This document shows positions 1 to 10,400 of a stretch of DNA of 64,000 bases, in pieces (within the stretch, counting starts at the first letter, position 1; every line of letters begins with the position of its first letter). Source of the DNA: Actinomycetota bacterium. GTDB lineage: Bacteria; Actinomycetota; Acidimicrobiia; Acidimicrobiales; Palsa-688. The notes beneath the pieces are model-generated. The model searched no databases and had not been told where the DNA came from. It saw only the letters and a program-made list of their open reading frames with translations. The stretch covers positions 1-64,000 of the forward strand of contig JAJPKN010000054.1 in the NCBI GenBank assembly GCA_021323695.1. The letters are read 5' to 3'. The translations under genes and the position numbers were made by a program.

Positions 1-72
1 GTGAACTGTGAAGACGGCACCGGGGGACCGGGTAAGGCCGCCACCGCCGTCGGGCAACCGACGGCTGCTTGA
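1..72 (+). CDS. Possible 3' end of an upstream gene, cut by the window edge
   Basis: A frame is open from the first base to a TGA at 70-72 and gives 23 residues rich in Gly, Ala and Thr with no recognisable motif. Its stop overlaps the TTG start of the HD-GYP gene as TTGA, an arrangement seen at several true gene junctions in this window, so it may be the end of a coupled upstream gene. It is too short to be sure that it is coding. Confidence 0.3.
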   Translation: MNCEDGTGGPGKAATAVGQPTAA

Positions 73-1928
73 GACGTGCAACTAGAGCACACTCACAAGC
101 AACGGTGCGGGGCTATGCCGCCCTGATCGCCAAGGAGTTGGGCTTGGCCCCCGAAGACCGGGACAAGCTGAACTGGGCCGCCTTGCTCCACGACGTCGGC
201 AAGCTCCATGTGCCCGCTGAGATCTTGAACAAAGCTGGCCCGCTCAGCCCGTCGGAGCGCGAAGTAGTGGAACGGCACCCGGACCTCGGCGCCCAGCTCA
301 TAGGGCCACTTGCCGGTTGGCTGGGGCCCTGGGCGCGCGGCGTGCAGGAGCACCATGAGCGCTGGGACGGCACCGGCTACCCCCGGGGGTTGGCCGGGGA
401 GGCCATATCGCTGGGGGCGCGGATCATCTCGGTAGCCGACGCCTTCGACGTCATGACCGCGCTGAGGTCCTACAAAGCCCCCATGAGCGTGGCTGCGGCC
501 AAACGCGAGCTGACGCGTTGGGCTGGGCGCCAGTTCGACCCGACGGTCGTGCGGGCAATGCTTTCGGTCTCGCTGGGGCGCTTGTGGCCCACCATGGGGC
601 CCCTGGCCTGGGTGGCCCAGTTGCCCGTGCTGAGCGGCGCCCGCTCTGCGCCCGCGCCTTTGACGCTGGGCACCTTGAGCCGCACAGTTGTCCTTGTCGG
701 GGTGGCCCAAACCCTAGGGCCGGCTTCGCTCCCGGGCCTCTACGCCGTCCCCGCCGCGGCGCTGCCCTCGGCGACGGCGCAGCCGGCAGCTCAGGTGGCT
801 GCGCCTACCGGGGCCAGGGGGGGAGCCGCTTCGGCCACCGCCCCACCGGCCACAGCCGCCCCACCGGCCACAGCCGCCCCACCGGCCACAGCCGCCCCAC
901 CGGCCATAACCTCAACGACCTCAGCTTCACGGCCCGCAGTCCCCCAGGGCACGGCTTGGGCGAGCGGTGCCACAGCAGCCACCGCCAGCGCTAGCGGGGC
1001 CGAGCCTCATGCCCGAGGCCGCCCTGGCCGCAGCCGGTGGGCCGGGGCCAGGTTGCCCGCGCTGGCACCGGGGCGCTCGGACCAGCAGCACCAAGCCACC
1101 TTCCCGTCGGCGGGGCCGGCCCAGAACGCCGGGCTGCCTCCGTCGGAGCCTCCGCCCTCCGCAGGTGGCTGGGTCGGCCGTGGCACCATCGCCAGCCGTG
1201 GAGGCGTGCCCACGTCGGGCGCGCCCAGGGTGCGCGCCGTACGTCATGCGGCGGGCAGGCCGGCGGCTGCCAACGGCAGCCGGTTGGGTCGCCTGACGGC
1301 GACGGGTACACGAGCCAAGGGCTTGGGCACAACGCACCGGGCGACATCCCGGGCCCGTGGCCTCAGCCAACCTGGCCCCGCCCGTCCCAGGGTGGGCCGG
1401 GGTGAGCGTTCGGCGCAGCTGCACCCACCGAGGGCAACCGAGGTGGCCCAAGTGCACGAGCCTGCCCAAGCGCACATGGGAGCCGCAGTGGGGGCCACGG
1501 CTCGGTCCCCCAGCCTGGCCGGCACGTCAGTGCCCTCACGTACGACCGCCTCCGTGCCTTCAGGTACCACCTCCCTGCCCATGGCCCCGGCGGCTGCCCC
1601 CACCAACCCCCCAGAGGGGGTGCCTACCCTTCCCGGGACCGGGGCCCCGGTGCCGAGGACCACGTCCGGGGGACCGGTGCCAGCCGAAGGGGCTACGGCG
1701 TCGGCGGTAGCTACGGTGTCGCCAGCGGCGGGGGCTTCAGGGGCATCGGCAACGCCAACGAGCTCCCCAGGGCCGCCAGCCGCTCCGACCACCTCCACAG
1801 GGCAGGCGACCTCCACAGGGCAGGCCACCTCCACAGGGCAGGCCACCTCCACAGGGCAGGCGACCTCCACAGCACCGGCAGGCTCGTCTCCGCACGGGGG
1901 CGGCACCCCGGCACCGCCCGCCGCCTAG
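69..1928 (+). CDS. HD-GYP domain phosphodiesterase with a long Pro/Ala/Thr-rich tail
   Basis: The protein (619 aa) is probably a cyclic-di-GMP phosphodiesterase of the HD-GYP class. The catalytic HD pair is at residues 41-42 (LLHDVGKL), the HHE motif at 95-97, the GYP signature within DGTGYP at 100-105, and a further metal-site Asp in SVADAFD near 124. An in-frame TAA at 33-35 forces the start downstream, and TTG at 69 is the only start that keeps the whole HD domain, so no N-terminal sensor domain is present. After the domain comes a hydrophobic stretch (about 195-235) and then nearly 400 residues of low complexity (PPATAA and STGQAT repeats). That tail could be surface-exposed, or a disordered cytoplasmic linker if the hydrophobic stretch does not span the membrane. 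It converges on recD with no gap. The domain is certain; tail function is unknown. Confidence 0.85.
   Translation: MRRATRAHSQATVRGYAALIAKELGLAPEDRDKLNWAALLHDVGKLHVPAEILNKAGPLSPSEREVVERHPDLGAQLIGPLAGWLGPWARGVQEHHERWDGTGYPRGLAGEAISLGARIISVADAFDVMTALRSYKAPMSVAAAKRELTRWAGRQFDPTVVRAMLSVSLGRLWPTMGPLAWVAQLPVLSGARSAPAPLTLGTLSRTVVLVGVAQTLGPASLPGLYAVPAAALPSATAQPAAQVAAPTGARGGAASATAPPATAAPPATAAPPATAAPPAITSTTSASRPAVPQGTAWASGATAATASASGAEPHARGRPGRSRWAGARLPALAPGRSDQQHQATFPSAGPAQNAGLPPSEPPPSAGGWVGRGTIASRGGVPTSGAPRVRAVRHAAGRPAAANGSRLGRLTATGTRAKGLGTTHRATSRARGLSQPGPARPRVGRGERSAQLHPPRATEVAQVHEPAQAHMGAAVGATARSPSLAGTSVPSRTTASVPSGTTSLPMAPAAAPTNPPEGVPTLPGTGAPVPRTTSGGPVPAEGATASAVATVSPAAGASGASATPTSSPGPPAAPTTSTGQATSTGQATSTGQATSTGQATSTAPAGSSPHGGGTPAPPAA
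841..908 (+). repeat. 18-bp tandem repeat, 3.8 copies
   Basis: The unit CCCCACCGGCCACAGCCG repeats exactly at 841, 859 and 877, with a partial fourth copy from 895. It encodes the Ala/Pro/Thr repeats of the HD-GYP protein tail. The copies are almost identical, which suggests recent slippage-type expansion. Confidence 0.95.
1791..1872 (+). repeat. 18-bp tandem repeat, 4.5 copies
   Basis: The unit ACCTCCACAGGGCAGGCS repeats at 1791, 1809, 1827 and 1845, with a half copy at 1863. It encodes the STGQAT repeats close to the C terminus of the HD-GYP protein. Its period equals that of the repeat at 841 but its sequence is unrelated. Confidence 0.95.
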
Positions 1929-3824
1929 CTAGCTCGTGGCGCGAGAGCCAAGGCGAGCGGCCAGGCCCGAAGCACGAGCTACCGGCCGTGCCAGCGCCGC
2001 AGCAACCGACTCCTCGGGGCTGACCAGCACCAGGCGGTGGCGCGCCCTGGTCACGGCGGTGTAAAGCAGCTCCCGGGTGAGGATCCGAGAACCGGGCGAA
2101 GGGAGCACGACTACAACCTCGTCGGCTTCGGAGCCCTGGCCGCGGTGCACGGTCACGGCGTAGGCAGTCGGCACTTCCCCCAGGCGTGCCGGGCTCACCA
2201 GGTAGGGAGCACCGGGCCTGTCGAAGGCCACGCTCAGGGCGCCGTCCTCCTTTCCAGGTGGCAGGGCGACGGCAACCCCCATGTCGCCGTTGAAGAGCCG
2301 CAGCTCGTAGTCGTTGGCAGTCACGATCACGGGCCGCCCCGGGAACCAGGTCCCCGTGGCCGGGGGCCCTCCCACCTCAGCAGCCAGCCACTGCTCGATG
2401 TACCAGTTCCACGTGCTGGCGCCCGAGGGCCCGGCCCGATGGGCGCACAGGGCCCGGGTGGAGCCGAGCTCCCGGAGGGCGCCGTCGACGTCACCTGACT
2501 GGGCGGCCTCAGCCAGGCGCCTCGCCGCGGCCGTTGCCATGGCCCGCACCGCCTCGGGGATCGCCTGGCCAGCCGCCAGGTCGACCTGGTACCACTCCAG
2601 TTCTGGCCCCCCATGGGCCAGCACCTTCATGACCGATTGGCGGTCCCCGGCTCGGACGGCGTCGGCCAGTGCGGCCAGGCTGCCTTGGAACCGGTGGTTG
2701 GTGCGCAGCACGGAGGTGCACTGGCCGGTACCGATGGGCGGGTGGGCCGCTGGCGCGGTGGTGTCCCAGGGGCTCACGATGTCGGCCAGCACTGCTCCTG
2801 CTTCCACCGAGGCGAGCTGCTGGGGGTCCCCTACGAGGATGAGGCGGGCATCGGTCCGCACCGCCTCCACCAGGCGTGCCATCAGCGATAACGGCACCAT
2901 GGACGTCTCGTCTATGACGACCACGTCGTGGGGCAGCTGGTTGAGGCGGTGGTAGCGGAAGCGGCTGGTGCTGCCGGGCAAGGGGCCGAGCAGCCGATGG
3001 ACGGTGACCGCTTCCAGCGCCAGGAGCCGTTCGCGTACGCCAGCCGAGGTGCGGGCGTGGCTGACCTCGTCGCGCAGCGCGGCGGCCATCCGCTGGGCGG
3101 CCTTGCCGGTGGGGGCAGCCAGGGCGACCAGGGGAGGCCGAGCACCGGTCGCCTGGGCCTGCTCCTCGAGCAGCACCAGCAGGCGGGCGATGGTGGTGGT
3201 CTTGCCCGTGCCCGGGCCTCCGGTCAGCACGCTGAGGCAGCGGGTGACGGCTCGGGCTGCCGCCTGGCGTTGCTCGCCGGAGGCATCACCGGGGAACAAC
3301 CGGGCCAGGGCATCGGCCGGCAGGGCTGGCCCGGGCGCGCTGGGCACAGCCGCGGCGCGCGCCAGCAGGTCCTGGGCCACAGCCACCTCGTCCTGCCAGT
3401 AGCGGTCGAGGTAAAGAGCTCCCGCCTCCAGGCGCAGGGGGCGCGATGGCCCCACGAGGGGGCTGGAGCGGAGGTGCTCGGCCCAAAGGCCGGGGTCGGG
3501 CCAGGGCAGGGCCTCGATGTCGGCTTCTTCGAGCTCAGTGGCCGCACTGGAGCGCAGTGCAGCCAAGTCGGCGCGGACGTGGCCAACCCGGGGTGCCCGG
3601 ACGGCGAACGCGGCCCCCAGTACGACCAGTTCGTCGGTCTCGCCGCCCAGGCGGGCCAGGCACAAAGCGACGTGGACGTCGGCGGCCGAAAGGACGCCGG
3701 CCCGGTTGAACGCCAGCAGCAGCGGGTGGGTGCCGAGGCCCACGACCACGTCCGGGCCTCTTGGCGAGGCGGATGGGCCCGGTAGCGCAGCCTCCGCCCT
3801 GCTCCGGCCCTGGGAGCTGGTCAT
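1929..3824 (-). CDS. recD: Exodeoxyribonuclease V alpha subunit (RecD helicase)
   Basis: RecD is the 5'-3' superfamily 1 helicase of the RecBCD enzyme, which processes double-strand breaks. The protein has 631 aa. Walker A (GGPGTGKT) is at residues 202-209, a DEAH-type motif reads VVIDETSMV, and the C-terminal UvrD-like part has the VTVHRGQGSEADEV and YTAVTRARHRLVLV helicase motifs. The ATG at 3824 overlaps the recB stop as ATGA, which fixes the start although the frame stays open for another 170 codons upstream. It is the last gene of a recC-recB-recD operon and abuts the HD-GYP stop with no gap. Confidence 0.93.
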   Translation of the reverse strand: MTSSQGRSRAEAALPGPSASPRGPDVVVGLGTHPLLLAFNRAGVLSAADVHVALCLARLGGETDELVVLGAAFAVRAPRVGHVRADLAALRSSAATELEEADIEALPWPDPGLWAEHLRSSPLVGPSRPLRLEAGALYLDRYWQDEVAVAQDLLARAAAVPSAPGPALPADALARLFPGDASGEQRQAAARAVTRCLSVLTGGPGTGKTTTIARLLVLLEEQAQATGARPPLVALAAPTGKAAQRMAAALRDEVSHARTSAGVRERLLALEAVTVHRLLGPLPGSTSRFRYHRLNQLPHDVVVIDETSMVPLSLMARLVEAVRTDARLILVGDPQQLASVEAGAVLADIVSPWDTTAPAAHPPIGTGQCTSVLRTNHRFQGSLAALADAVRAGDRQSVMKVLAHGGPELEWYQVDLAAGQAIPEAVRAMATAAARRLAEAAQSGDVDGALRELGSTRALCAHRAGPSGASTWNWYIEQWLAAEVGGPPATGTWFPGRPVIVTANDYELRLFNGDMGVAVALPPGKEDGALSVAFDRPGAPYLVSPARLGEVPTAYAVTVHRGQGSEADEVVVVLPSPGSRILTRELLYTAVTRARHRLVLVSPEESVAAALARPVARASGLAARLGSRATS

Positions 3825-6800
3825 GGCGCCGCCCCCTGGCCCGCTGGGGCTGCCTGGCCACTGCCCAGCAGCCCCGATGCCCCAACCACGAGCTCGACGG
3901 GTGGCTGCCATGAGAACACCCCGCAAGGGTGCCCGTCCACCAGGGGGGCCGCCGGCCCCAGCATGCCGCGGACGAACAGGTACAGCGCCCCCCCGAGGTT
4001 GACCTCTGGGCGGTAGCCGGGCAGGCGCCAGCGCAGGTACCGGTGGAGCGCGACCAGGTAGAAGAGCGCCTGCAGAGGGTAATGGGCGCGGTACATCTCC
4101 TCGGCCAGGGCGGCAGGCCGGTAGTGCCAGGCGGTAAGGGGCTCGTCGTTGCCGGCAAGGCGGTTCGTCTTGTAGTCGACGAGGAAGAACCGGGGCGCAC
4201 CGCTGGGGCCCTCGGCCCGGAAGACCAGGTCCAGGCTGCCGGTCAGGTACCCGCGTAGCTCGGGGGCCAGCGTCGGGTCGCTGAGCCGGGCTGCGTAACC
4301 GGCGAGGTCTACCCCCGGGCCTTCGTGCCTGGACCGGGCCCACAGCTCGGCCAGGTCGGCCAGCCGCGCCTGGCCGCTGGGGTGGTCGCCTCCGGCCAAG
4401 GGCAGCTCGAAGGACAGCTCAGCCAGGCGGTCTGAGGGGCGTACATCGGCCAGGCTCAGGCCGGGCACGAGAGGGCCGAGGGGGGTGCGCAGCGCGCCAG
4501 CGAGGCCCTGGGCCAGAGCGGCTCGTTGGTGGCCGTCCAACCCGGCCCCATGGGCCTCGGAGCCGATGGCGCCAGCGAGGGCTCCTTCCAGGTCGTCGCC
4601 GGCGAAGCCTGCCCGCTCCAGTACCCGGTGGGCCAAGGTCCCCACCTCCCTGCTCGCGGGCAGGGCCCCGAGCGGGCAGGGTAGGCCCTGCAGCCAATCG
4701 AGCGGCGTCCCGGCGTGCCCGGCAGGGCCGCCGGCCCGGGCCGTCCCGGGCTCGTCGACGGTGCCGGGGTCTTCGGGCTCGCTGCCCACTAGCGCGGGCC
4801 CAGGGCCGGGCGGCTCATGGGCCCCCAGGGTCACCGCGCTGTAGGACGTCCTGCGCCAGGAGTTATCGAGCTGGCGGTCGAACGCCGCCACTTGCAGGCC
4901 AGAGGCTGCCCCGGCTTGCGCCCCCTCCCACCGGCGGCCGCCGGGCCCGGAGCAGCGTTCGACCACGACCCGGCCAGGCGCCCGCCGGGCCAGCTCTTCC
5001 AGCTTCGCCTGGAAGTCCTCGTCCCTGGGGGTGTAGGCGCCGTCCGGGGCCACGTTGCCGTGGTCGTCCCGGGCCATGACCAGGCGGCCCAGCGGGGAGT
5101 GCTGGCAGTCGGTGGCCCGCACCCACCACACGACCGCGTGGTACCTCGCTCGGGTGAGGGCTACGTACAACTGGCGCAGCTCCTCGCCCCGTGCTTCTTC
5201 GTGCTGGGCTTGCTTGTGCTCCTCATAAGCCGTGCCGCCCTCGGCTGGGCCCAGGTCCAGTAGGGCTTGCGGCCCCTCGTGGAACACGACCGGCTCGTCC
5301 TTGCCTGCCCGCCGGCCGGCATCCCAGAGGTAAGGGCAGTACACGATGGGGAACTCGAGGCCCTTGGCCCGGTGGACGGTGAGGACCTGGACGGCTTCGG
5401 CGTCTGACTCCAGGCGCCGGCTGCGCTCGTCCAGTGCCGTGTTGTCTTCGGCCGCCTCCTCGATGTGGTGGGCAAGCCAGGTCCGCAATGCGGGTGGGCT
5501 GGCTTGGTGGGCACGGGCCTGGGCGTGCAGCAGTTCGGCCAGGTGGGCCAGGTCGGTGAGCAGTCGCTCCCCACCTTCGGCTGACAGCAGGCGCCCGGCC
5601 AGCCCCTGGGCTGTGATGGCCTTGAACAGAGCGGCAACGCCCTGGGACCGCAGGGTGTCGGCCCAGCTCCGCAGGCGAGCCTGCACCTCGTCCCAAGCGG
5701 CTTCGCTCGCCGTGGCCAGCGCGTCAGCAGGCATGCCGAAGAACGGCCCTATGGCCACTGCCGCGGCCCGGGACCGTGAAGCTGGTTGCTCGACGGCGTC
5801 CAGCAGTTGGAGCCATGCCCGTGCCGCCGGGCTGGGCGACGCCCGGGCGGCGGTGAGCACTGAGTCTGCTCCGGCTAGCACGGCGCTGACCCCAGCCCCC
5901 CGCAGCGCTCGCTGGACGGTCCGGGCCTGTTCGTTCGTGCGCACCAGGACGGCAATGTCGCCGGGGCGCACCGGCCGCCCGGCGGGCGGGCCAGCCCGTG
6001 CCCCCGAGCTGAGCAGGCCGGCTATGTCGTCGGCCAGGTCAGCGGCCACCCACTCGGCGGCGGTGGCCTTCTTGACGGCCCGGCCGCCACCTTTGCCGAG
6101 CGCCCGGGCCAGCTTGTCGTGGTCCTTGGTGTGGGCCACACGCAGGCGTAAAGGCGGCAGCGCCCCAGCCGGGGTGGCCTCGGTGCCGTTTGCTGGGAGC
6201 GGTGGGCTGGCCGCTGTGCCCTCGGCCCCGGGCTGCCCGGCGGAGACCTTGTGGTAGGAGATCTCGGGGTGCCCGAAGTTGACTGGGTCGAACAAGGCGT
6301 CGTAGGCGTCGAGGAGGTCCTGGCTGGCGCGCCAGTTCTTGGTCAGCGTGTAGCGCCGGGCCCCCGACCGGGCCGCTTCCAGGTAGGCGTGCACGTCTGC
6401 GCCCCGGAAGGCGTAGATGGCCTGCTTGGGGTCCCCTACCAGGACCAACGTGGTCGTGCCGTTGGCAAAGGCCCGTCGGACCACCTCCCATTGGACCGGG
6501 TCGGTGTCTTGGAACTCGTCCACCAGGACGACCGGGTAGCGGCTGCGCATGAGGGCCGAGGCGGCTTCAGCGCGCTGGGGGTCGGCCAGGGTGCGCGCCA
6601 GGCGGGACAGCAGGGCGTCGAAGGTGAGCAGGTTAAGGTCGAGCAGGCGCCTCCCTAGCTCTTCCCGGGCTCTTTGAGCGAACTTGGCCCGGAGCCAGGC
6701 GGGGCTGCCCGGGGCCGCTGGGATGATGGGTGCCAGGCTGTGGGTGAAGGCCAGACGGCAGAGCTCCAGGGCCTCCTTACGGCTGAAGGGCAAAGCGCCC

Positions 6801-7459
6801 TGGCGCTGCGCGGCCCTCAGGTACAGGTCGTCTACCACCTCGCCGACCAGCTCGCTGGCGTCTTCGAGCAGGTCGGCCTCGGTGGCCACCTCCCCGGCCA
6901 CGCCAAGGCTGCCCAGCACCAGGTGGCAGAACCCGTGCGTGGTGGTGATGGTGGCCGAGTCGAAGTTGGCCAGGGCCTCGCTGACGCGCCGGTGACGTTG
7001 CCGCAGCTGTTGCTTGCCGCCCCGGCAGAGCAGCTCCAGCACCTGGGTGCCGGGGGGAGGCCGGCGTTGGCCCCCGCCGGCCGGGCCCCCGGCTGGCGGC
7101 GCCCCGTTCAAGGCGTGGTTGAGAGCGCCCTCGGCGGAGGCCAGGCTCTGGCGGACGCGTTCGCGCAGTTCCCCGGTGGCCAGGCGCGTGAAGGTGACGG
7201 CCAGGACGCCGGTGATGGGGACGCGTCCTTCGGCCACCAGGCGGGTCACCAAAGCCGCCACCGTGAACGTCTTGCCCGTGCCCGCGCTGGCTTCGAGCAG
7301 GCTCACCCCCGGCTCGGGCAGAGGCCCGCACAGGTCGAAGGGCTGGGGGGCTTCCTCCTTGCCGGCCAGCAGCGAGGAGCCAGTCGGCAAAGGCGAGAGG
7401 GTGGGTGGCGACGAGCCGGGTGACGGGCTGGTGGGCTGCGAGGAGCTACTAGTGGTCAA
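3821..7459 (-). CDS. recB: Exodeoxyribonuclease V beta subunit (RecB helicase-nuclease)
   Basis: RecB (1212 aa) carries the 3'-5' helicase and the only nuclease domain of RecBCD. Visible are Walker A (ASAGTGKTF, residues 57-65), the UvrD-type Walker B DEFQDTDPVQW, motif III GDPKQAIYAFRGAD, the late helicase motif VLTVHRAKGLEFPIVY, and the C-terminal nuclease motif VDYKTN. I place the start at TTG 7459: a GGAGAGG ribosome site lies about five bases upstream, and the start overlaps the recC stop by 11 bases. The frame runs further upstream inside recC but encodes nothing RecB-like there. All catalytic motifs are intact, so the complex should be active. Confidence 0.93.
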   Translation of the reverse strand: MTTSSSSQPTSPSPGSSPPTLSPLPTGSSLLAGKEEAPQPFDLCGPLPEPGVSLLEASAGTGKTFTVAALVTRLVAEGRVPITGVLAVTFTRLATGELRERVRQSLASAEGALNHALNGAPPAGGPAGGGQRRPPPGTQVLELLCRGGKQQLRQRHRRVSEALANFDSATITTTHGFCHLVLGSLGVAGEVATEADLLEDASELVGEVVDDLYLRAAQRQGALPFSRKEALELCRLAFTHSLAPIIPAAPGSPAWLRAKFAQRAREELGRRLLDLNLLTFDALLSRLARTLADPQRAEAASALMRSRYPVVLVDEFQDTDPVQWEVVRRAFANGTTTLVLVGDPKQAIYAFRGADVHAYLEAARSGARRYTLTKNWRASQDLLDAYDALFDPVNFGHPEISYHKVSAGQPGAEGTAASPPLPANGTEATPAGALPPLRLRVAHTKDHDKLARALGKGGGRAVKKATAAEWVAADLADDIAGLLSSGARAGPPAGRPVRPGDIAVLVRTNEQARTVQRALRGAGVSAVLAGADSVLTAARASPSPAARAWLQLLDAVEQPASRSRAAAVAIGPFFGMPADALATASEAAWDEVQARLRSWADTLRSQGVAALFKAITAQGLAGRLLSAEGGERLLTDLAHLAELLHAQARAHQASPPALRTWLAHHIEEAAEDNTALDERSRRLESDAEAVQVLTVHRAKGLEFPIVYCPYLWDAGRRAGKDEPVVFHEGPQALLDLGPAEGGTAYEEHKQAQHEEARGEELRQLYVALTRARYHAVVWWVRATDCQHSPLGRLVMARDDHGNVAPDGAYTPRDEDFQAKLEELARRAPGRVVVERCSGPGGRRWEGAQAGAASGLQVAAFDRQLDNSWRRTSYSAVTLGAHEPPGPGPALVGSEPEDPGTVDEPGTARAGGPAGHAGTPLDWLQGLPCPLGALPASREVGTLAHRVLERAGFAGDDLEGALAGAIGSEAHGAGLDGHQRAALAQGLAGALRTPLGPLVPGLSLADVRPSDRLAELSFELPLAGGDHPSGQARLADLAELWARSRHEGPGVDLAGYAARLSDPTLAPELRGYLTGSLDLVFRAEGPSGAPRFFLVDYKTNRLAGNDEPLTAWHYRPAALAEEMYRAHYPLQALFYLVALHRYLRWRLPGYRPEVNLGGALYLFVRGMLGPAAPLVDGHPCGVFSWQPPVELVVGASGLLGSGQAAPAGQGAAP

Positions 7460-10400
7460 CGAGCCTCTCCTGTCCCAGTAGCGGGGCCCACAGGCGGTGG
7501 GCGTAGCGGCCGAAGCGGCACCGGTCCTCACCCCAACCAGGGCCATGCTCGTCGGCTCGGGGCAGCTCGTCCAGCAGGTCGCGGAAGCTGACGATGCCAC
7601 CCAGCACCAGCACGTGGGCCTCGTCTTGGTCCTCGCCCGGGTGGTCGTAGTGCGTTTCCCAGCAGGCTCTGGCATCTTCGAAGGGGTCGTCGCCCCGTAG
7701 GCTGGTCGTGGCCCAGCGCTCGGAAGTGGCGCAATAGATGGGCAAAGGCTCGCAGCGCCCTCGGTCGTACAGGTCGACCAGCACCCTCAATGCCTCCCGG
7801 GCTTCGGCCGGGGCCAGGGGCCCGATGGTGCTGGTAGCGACCAGGCCGCGCCCACCTACCCTTCCTGGGCCCCGGCCAATGGCCACTGCGGCCAGCTCCT
7901 GGCCAGGCAGGGCGGCACTGAGGGCGAGCAACCGGGCCCAAGCGGCCAGCCGGTGCTTGGGCCCCAGCCGGGAGTAAGAGCAATGTACCAGGGTGCCGGC
8001 CCGCAGGCCGCCAACGGTGCCCGTGAGCAAGCGGCCGTCGTCCAGGGGCACCCGCAGTGGCACGGTCCGGGGGCTGGCCGCCCAGGCCGAGTGGGACCGG
8101 GCCACCTGGGCCAGCGCGGCCACCACGGGCCTCACTTTGTCCAAGTGGGCTTCGGCGAGCGGGCTGGGCGGCAGCAGGCCTCGGGCCCGCTCCGCTCGCT
8201 CCGCGTCCCCCGGGGAGGTCCCGGCCAGCTGGGCGGAAAGGAGGCGGTCGCCAAGCGCCCACAGGTCGAGGCTGCCCAGTTCCAGGGGCATGTCGTCGAG
8301 GCTGGGCCCGGTCAGCGGGCCCAGGTGGAGGCCGAGGCGTTCCCGCAAGAACGCCTTCAGGGGGTGCTCGAGGAACCGGACCAGCGCTTCCAGCTGGACC
8401 ACTTCACCATCCACGGGAGGCAGGGGGCGGGCCAGGAAGCGCTGGGGAGGGCCCTTGGGCTTGATGAGCGCCTGGGCACCGGCCAGGTTGACCGGGTCGA
8501 AGCCCCAGGGCCCGGCCGGTGCCGCGGCAGTGGCCGGGTTCGGTACCAGGCCCCCCTGGGTGAAGTTGCGGGGGTCGAACGCCTGGAGCGGGTGGTGGAC
8601 GACCACCATGTCGCGCAGCCGGCCGTCGCCAGCCGAGGGGCGGCCCACCTGGTCGACCACGTCCAACAGCTCCTCCAGGGGCACGGCCGGCGGGCAGGGC
8701 TGGTTGGTCCGCGGGTCCCGGCCCTGGTAAGTGACCACCAGGTGCTCGGTGGCAGCCAGGAGCGCGTCCAGCAACAACTGGCGGTCCTCGCTGCCCGGGT
8801 CGGGCTCGCCGAGCTTCGGGCCGTCGAGCAGCAGGTTGTCGCCGTCGGGCACACGGTGACGGGGGAAGTCGGCGTCGTCCAGGCCGAGGAGGCAGACGAC
8901 CCGGTGCGGCACAGCCCGCATGGGCACCAAGGTGCAGATGGTGAGGTCCCCGGTGCGGAAGTTCGCCCGGGTCGGGCGGCCCCGCAGACGGTCGGCCAGC
9001 ACCGAGCGGGCCTCGGCCAGGTCCAGGGGAGCGGCCGAGCCCTGGGCCTCTTGGAGCACGGCCGCGAGCGTGCGCTCCAGCTGCTCGGCTTGCCAGGCTT
9101 CGTCGGGGCTGGGCTCGGCCAGGTCCCTGGTCGCGCTGAGGAGGGCACCCACCCATTCGGCCGCGCTCTGCGGCCCGGTGAGCCGGGCGATAGCCCTGCT
9201 CAGGCGGGCGTGGAGCTCGGCCAGGCGTCCCACTAGGGAGAGGTTGCTGCCCGGGACATCGTCGAAGGGAAGGACGTCGCCAAAGAGCCGGGCACCGTCT
9301 TCGGCCATGGCCACGCCGAGCAGGAGGCGGTCCAAGCCCGCACGCCAGGTGTTGGCCTCGGTGCCGTCCAGCCCCCAGGCTCGGCGGTGCTCGCCGTCCA
9401 AGCCCCAACGCACGCCACTGCCGGCCAGCCAGTCCCGGGCCAGGGCCAGCTCGTCTTGGCCCAGCTCGAAGCGCCTGCTCACTGGTGGCCGGGAGGCAAG
9501 CTCCAGGACCTGGGACGCCGTTACCCGGCTCCCAGCAAGCTCCAGGAGGTGGGCGGCGACGGCCAGGAGCGGGTTGGTCTGGCGGAGCGAGCGGTCAGCC
9601 AGCCTGGCCCGCAGCCCGGGGGTGCTCCCGGTGGTGCCGAAGACGGCTTCGACCAGGGGCGCGTAGGCCTCAATGTCAGGGCACATCACGATGACGTCGC
9701 GGGGCTCGAGGGTGGGGTCCTCGGCCAGTAGGTGGAGCACCGCTTCGCGCAGGACTTCCACCTGGCGCAGCCGCCCGTGGCAGGCATGCACTCGCAGGGT
9801 GTCGTCTTGGGGGCCTATAGGGGGGCGGAGGTCGGGGGCCCCGGGCTGAGGCAGGCCAGGAGGTCGGCGGTCGCTCCTGACCCCGTCTTGTACCAGGCCG
9901 AGCAGCGTCGGCACCCCTCCGGGCACCGGCCGGTGCTCTCCTCCGCTCACCCCGGAGGCGGCCAGCACGAGCTGCATCTCTCGGGCGTCCCGGCCCCAGG
10001 AGCGCAGGAGGGGGTTGTCGGCCAGCTCTCCGGTCGTGTCCCGGCCCCGGGTGTGCCCGGGCCAGCGGGCTGGCTGGGAGGCGAGCTTGTCCCAGAGCGC
10101 GCCAGAGGGGTAAAGGAGGAAAAGGTGCACGTCGCGTCCGACGGCCAACGCCTGCAGCGCCCGTAGGTGGCTGGCGGGGAGCCGGGTCAGGCCGAACAGG
10201 CAGAGCCGGGGTGGGAGGTCGGCCAGGCTGGGGTCAGCTTCCAGCCTGGCCCAGGCTTCGGCGTGGACCTCGGGTGGGCTGGGTGACCCTACCCGTTCCC
10301 GTAGCCGTAGCCACAGCTCTGCCTGCCAGCTAGGCGCGGGCAGTTGCCCATTTAGCCACGAGAGCAGCATGTCGGGCCGCTCGGTGGCGTAGTGGTCGTA

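Noticed and set aside
1-72. Frameshift that would join the upstream frame to the HD-GYP gene
   Set aside because: The upstream 23 residues do not resemble the helices that normally precede an HD-GYP domain, and the TTGA overlap is a common genuine junction here; it cannot be settled from this window.
837-1872. CRISPR-like array suggested by regular 18-bp repeats
   Set aside because: The repeats are direct tandem copies without spacers and are in frame inside a protein gene.
7953-9236. 427-codon plus-strand frame inside recC
   Set aside because: Composition is that of an antisense frame, and recC on the other strand is certain.
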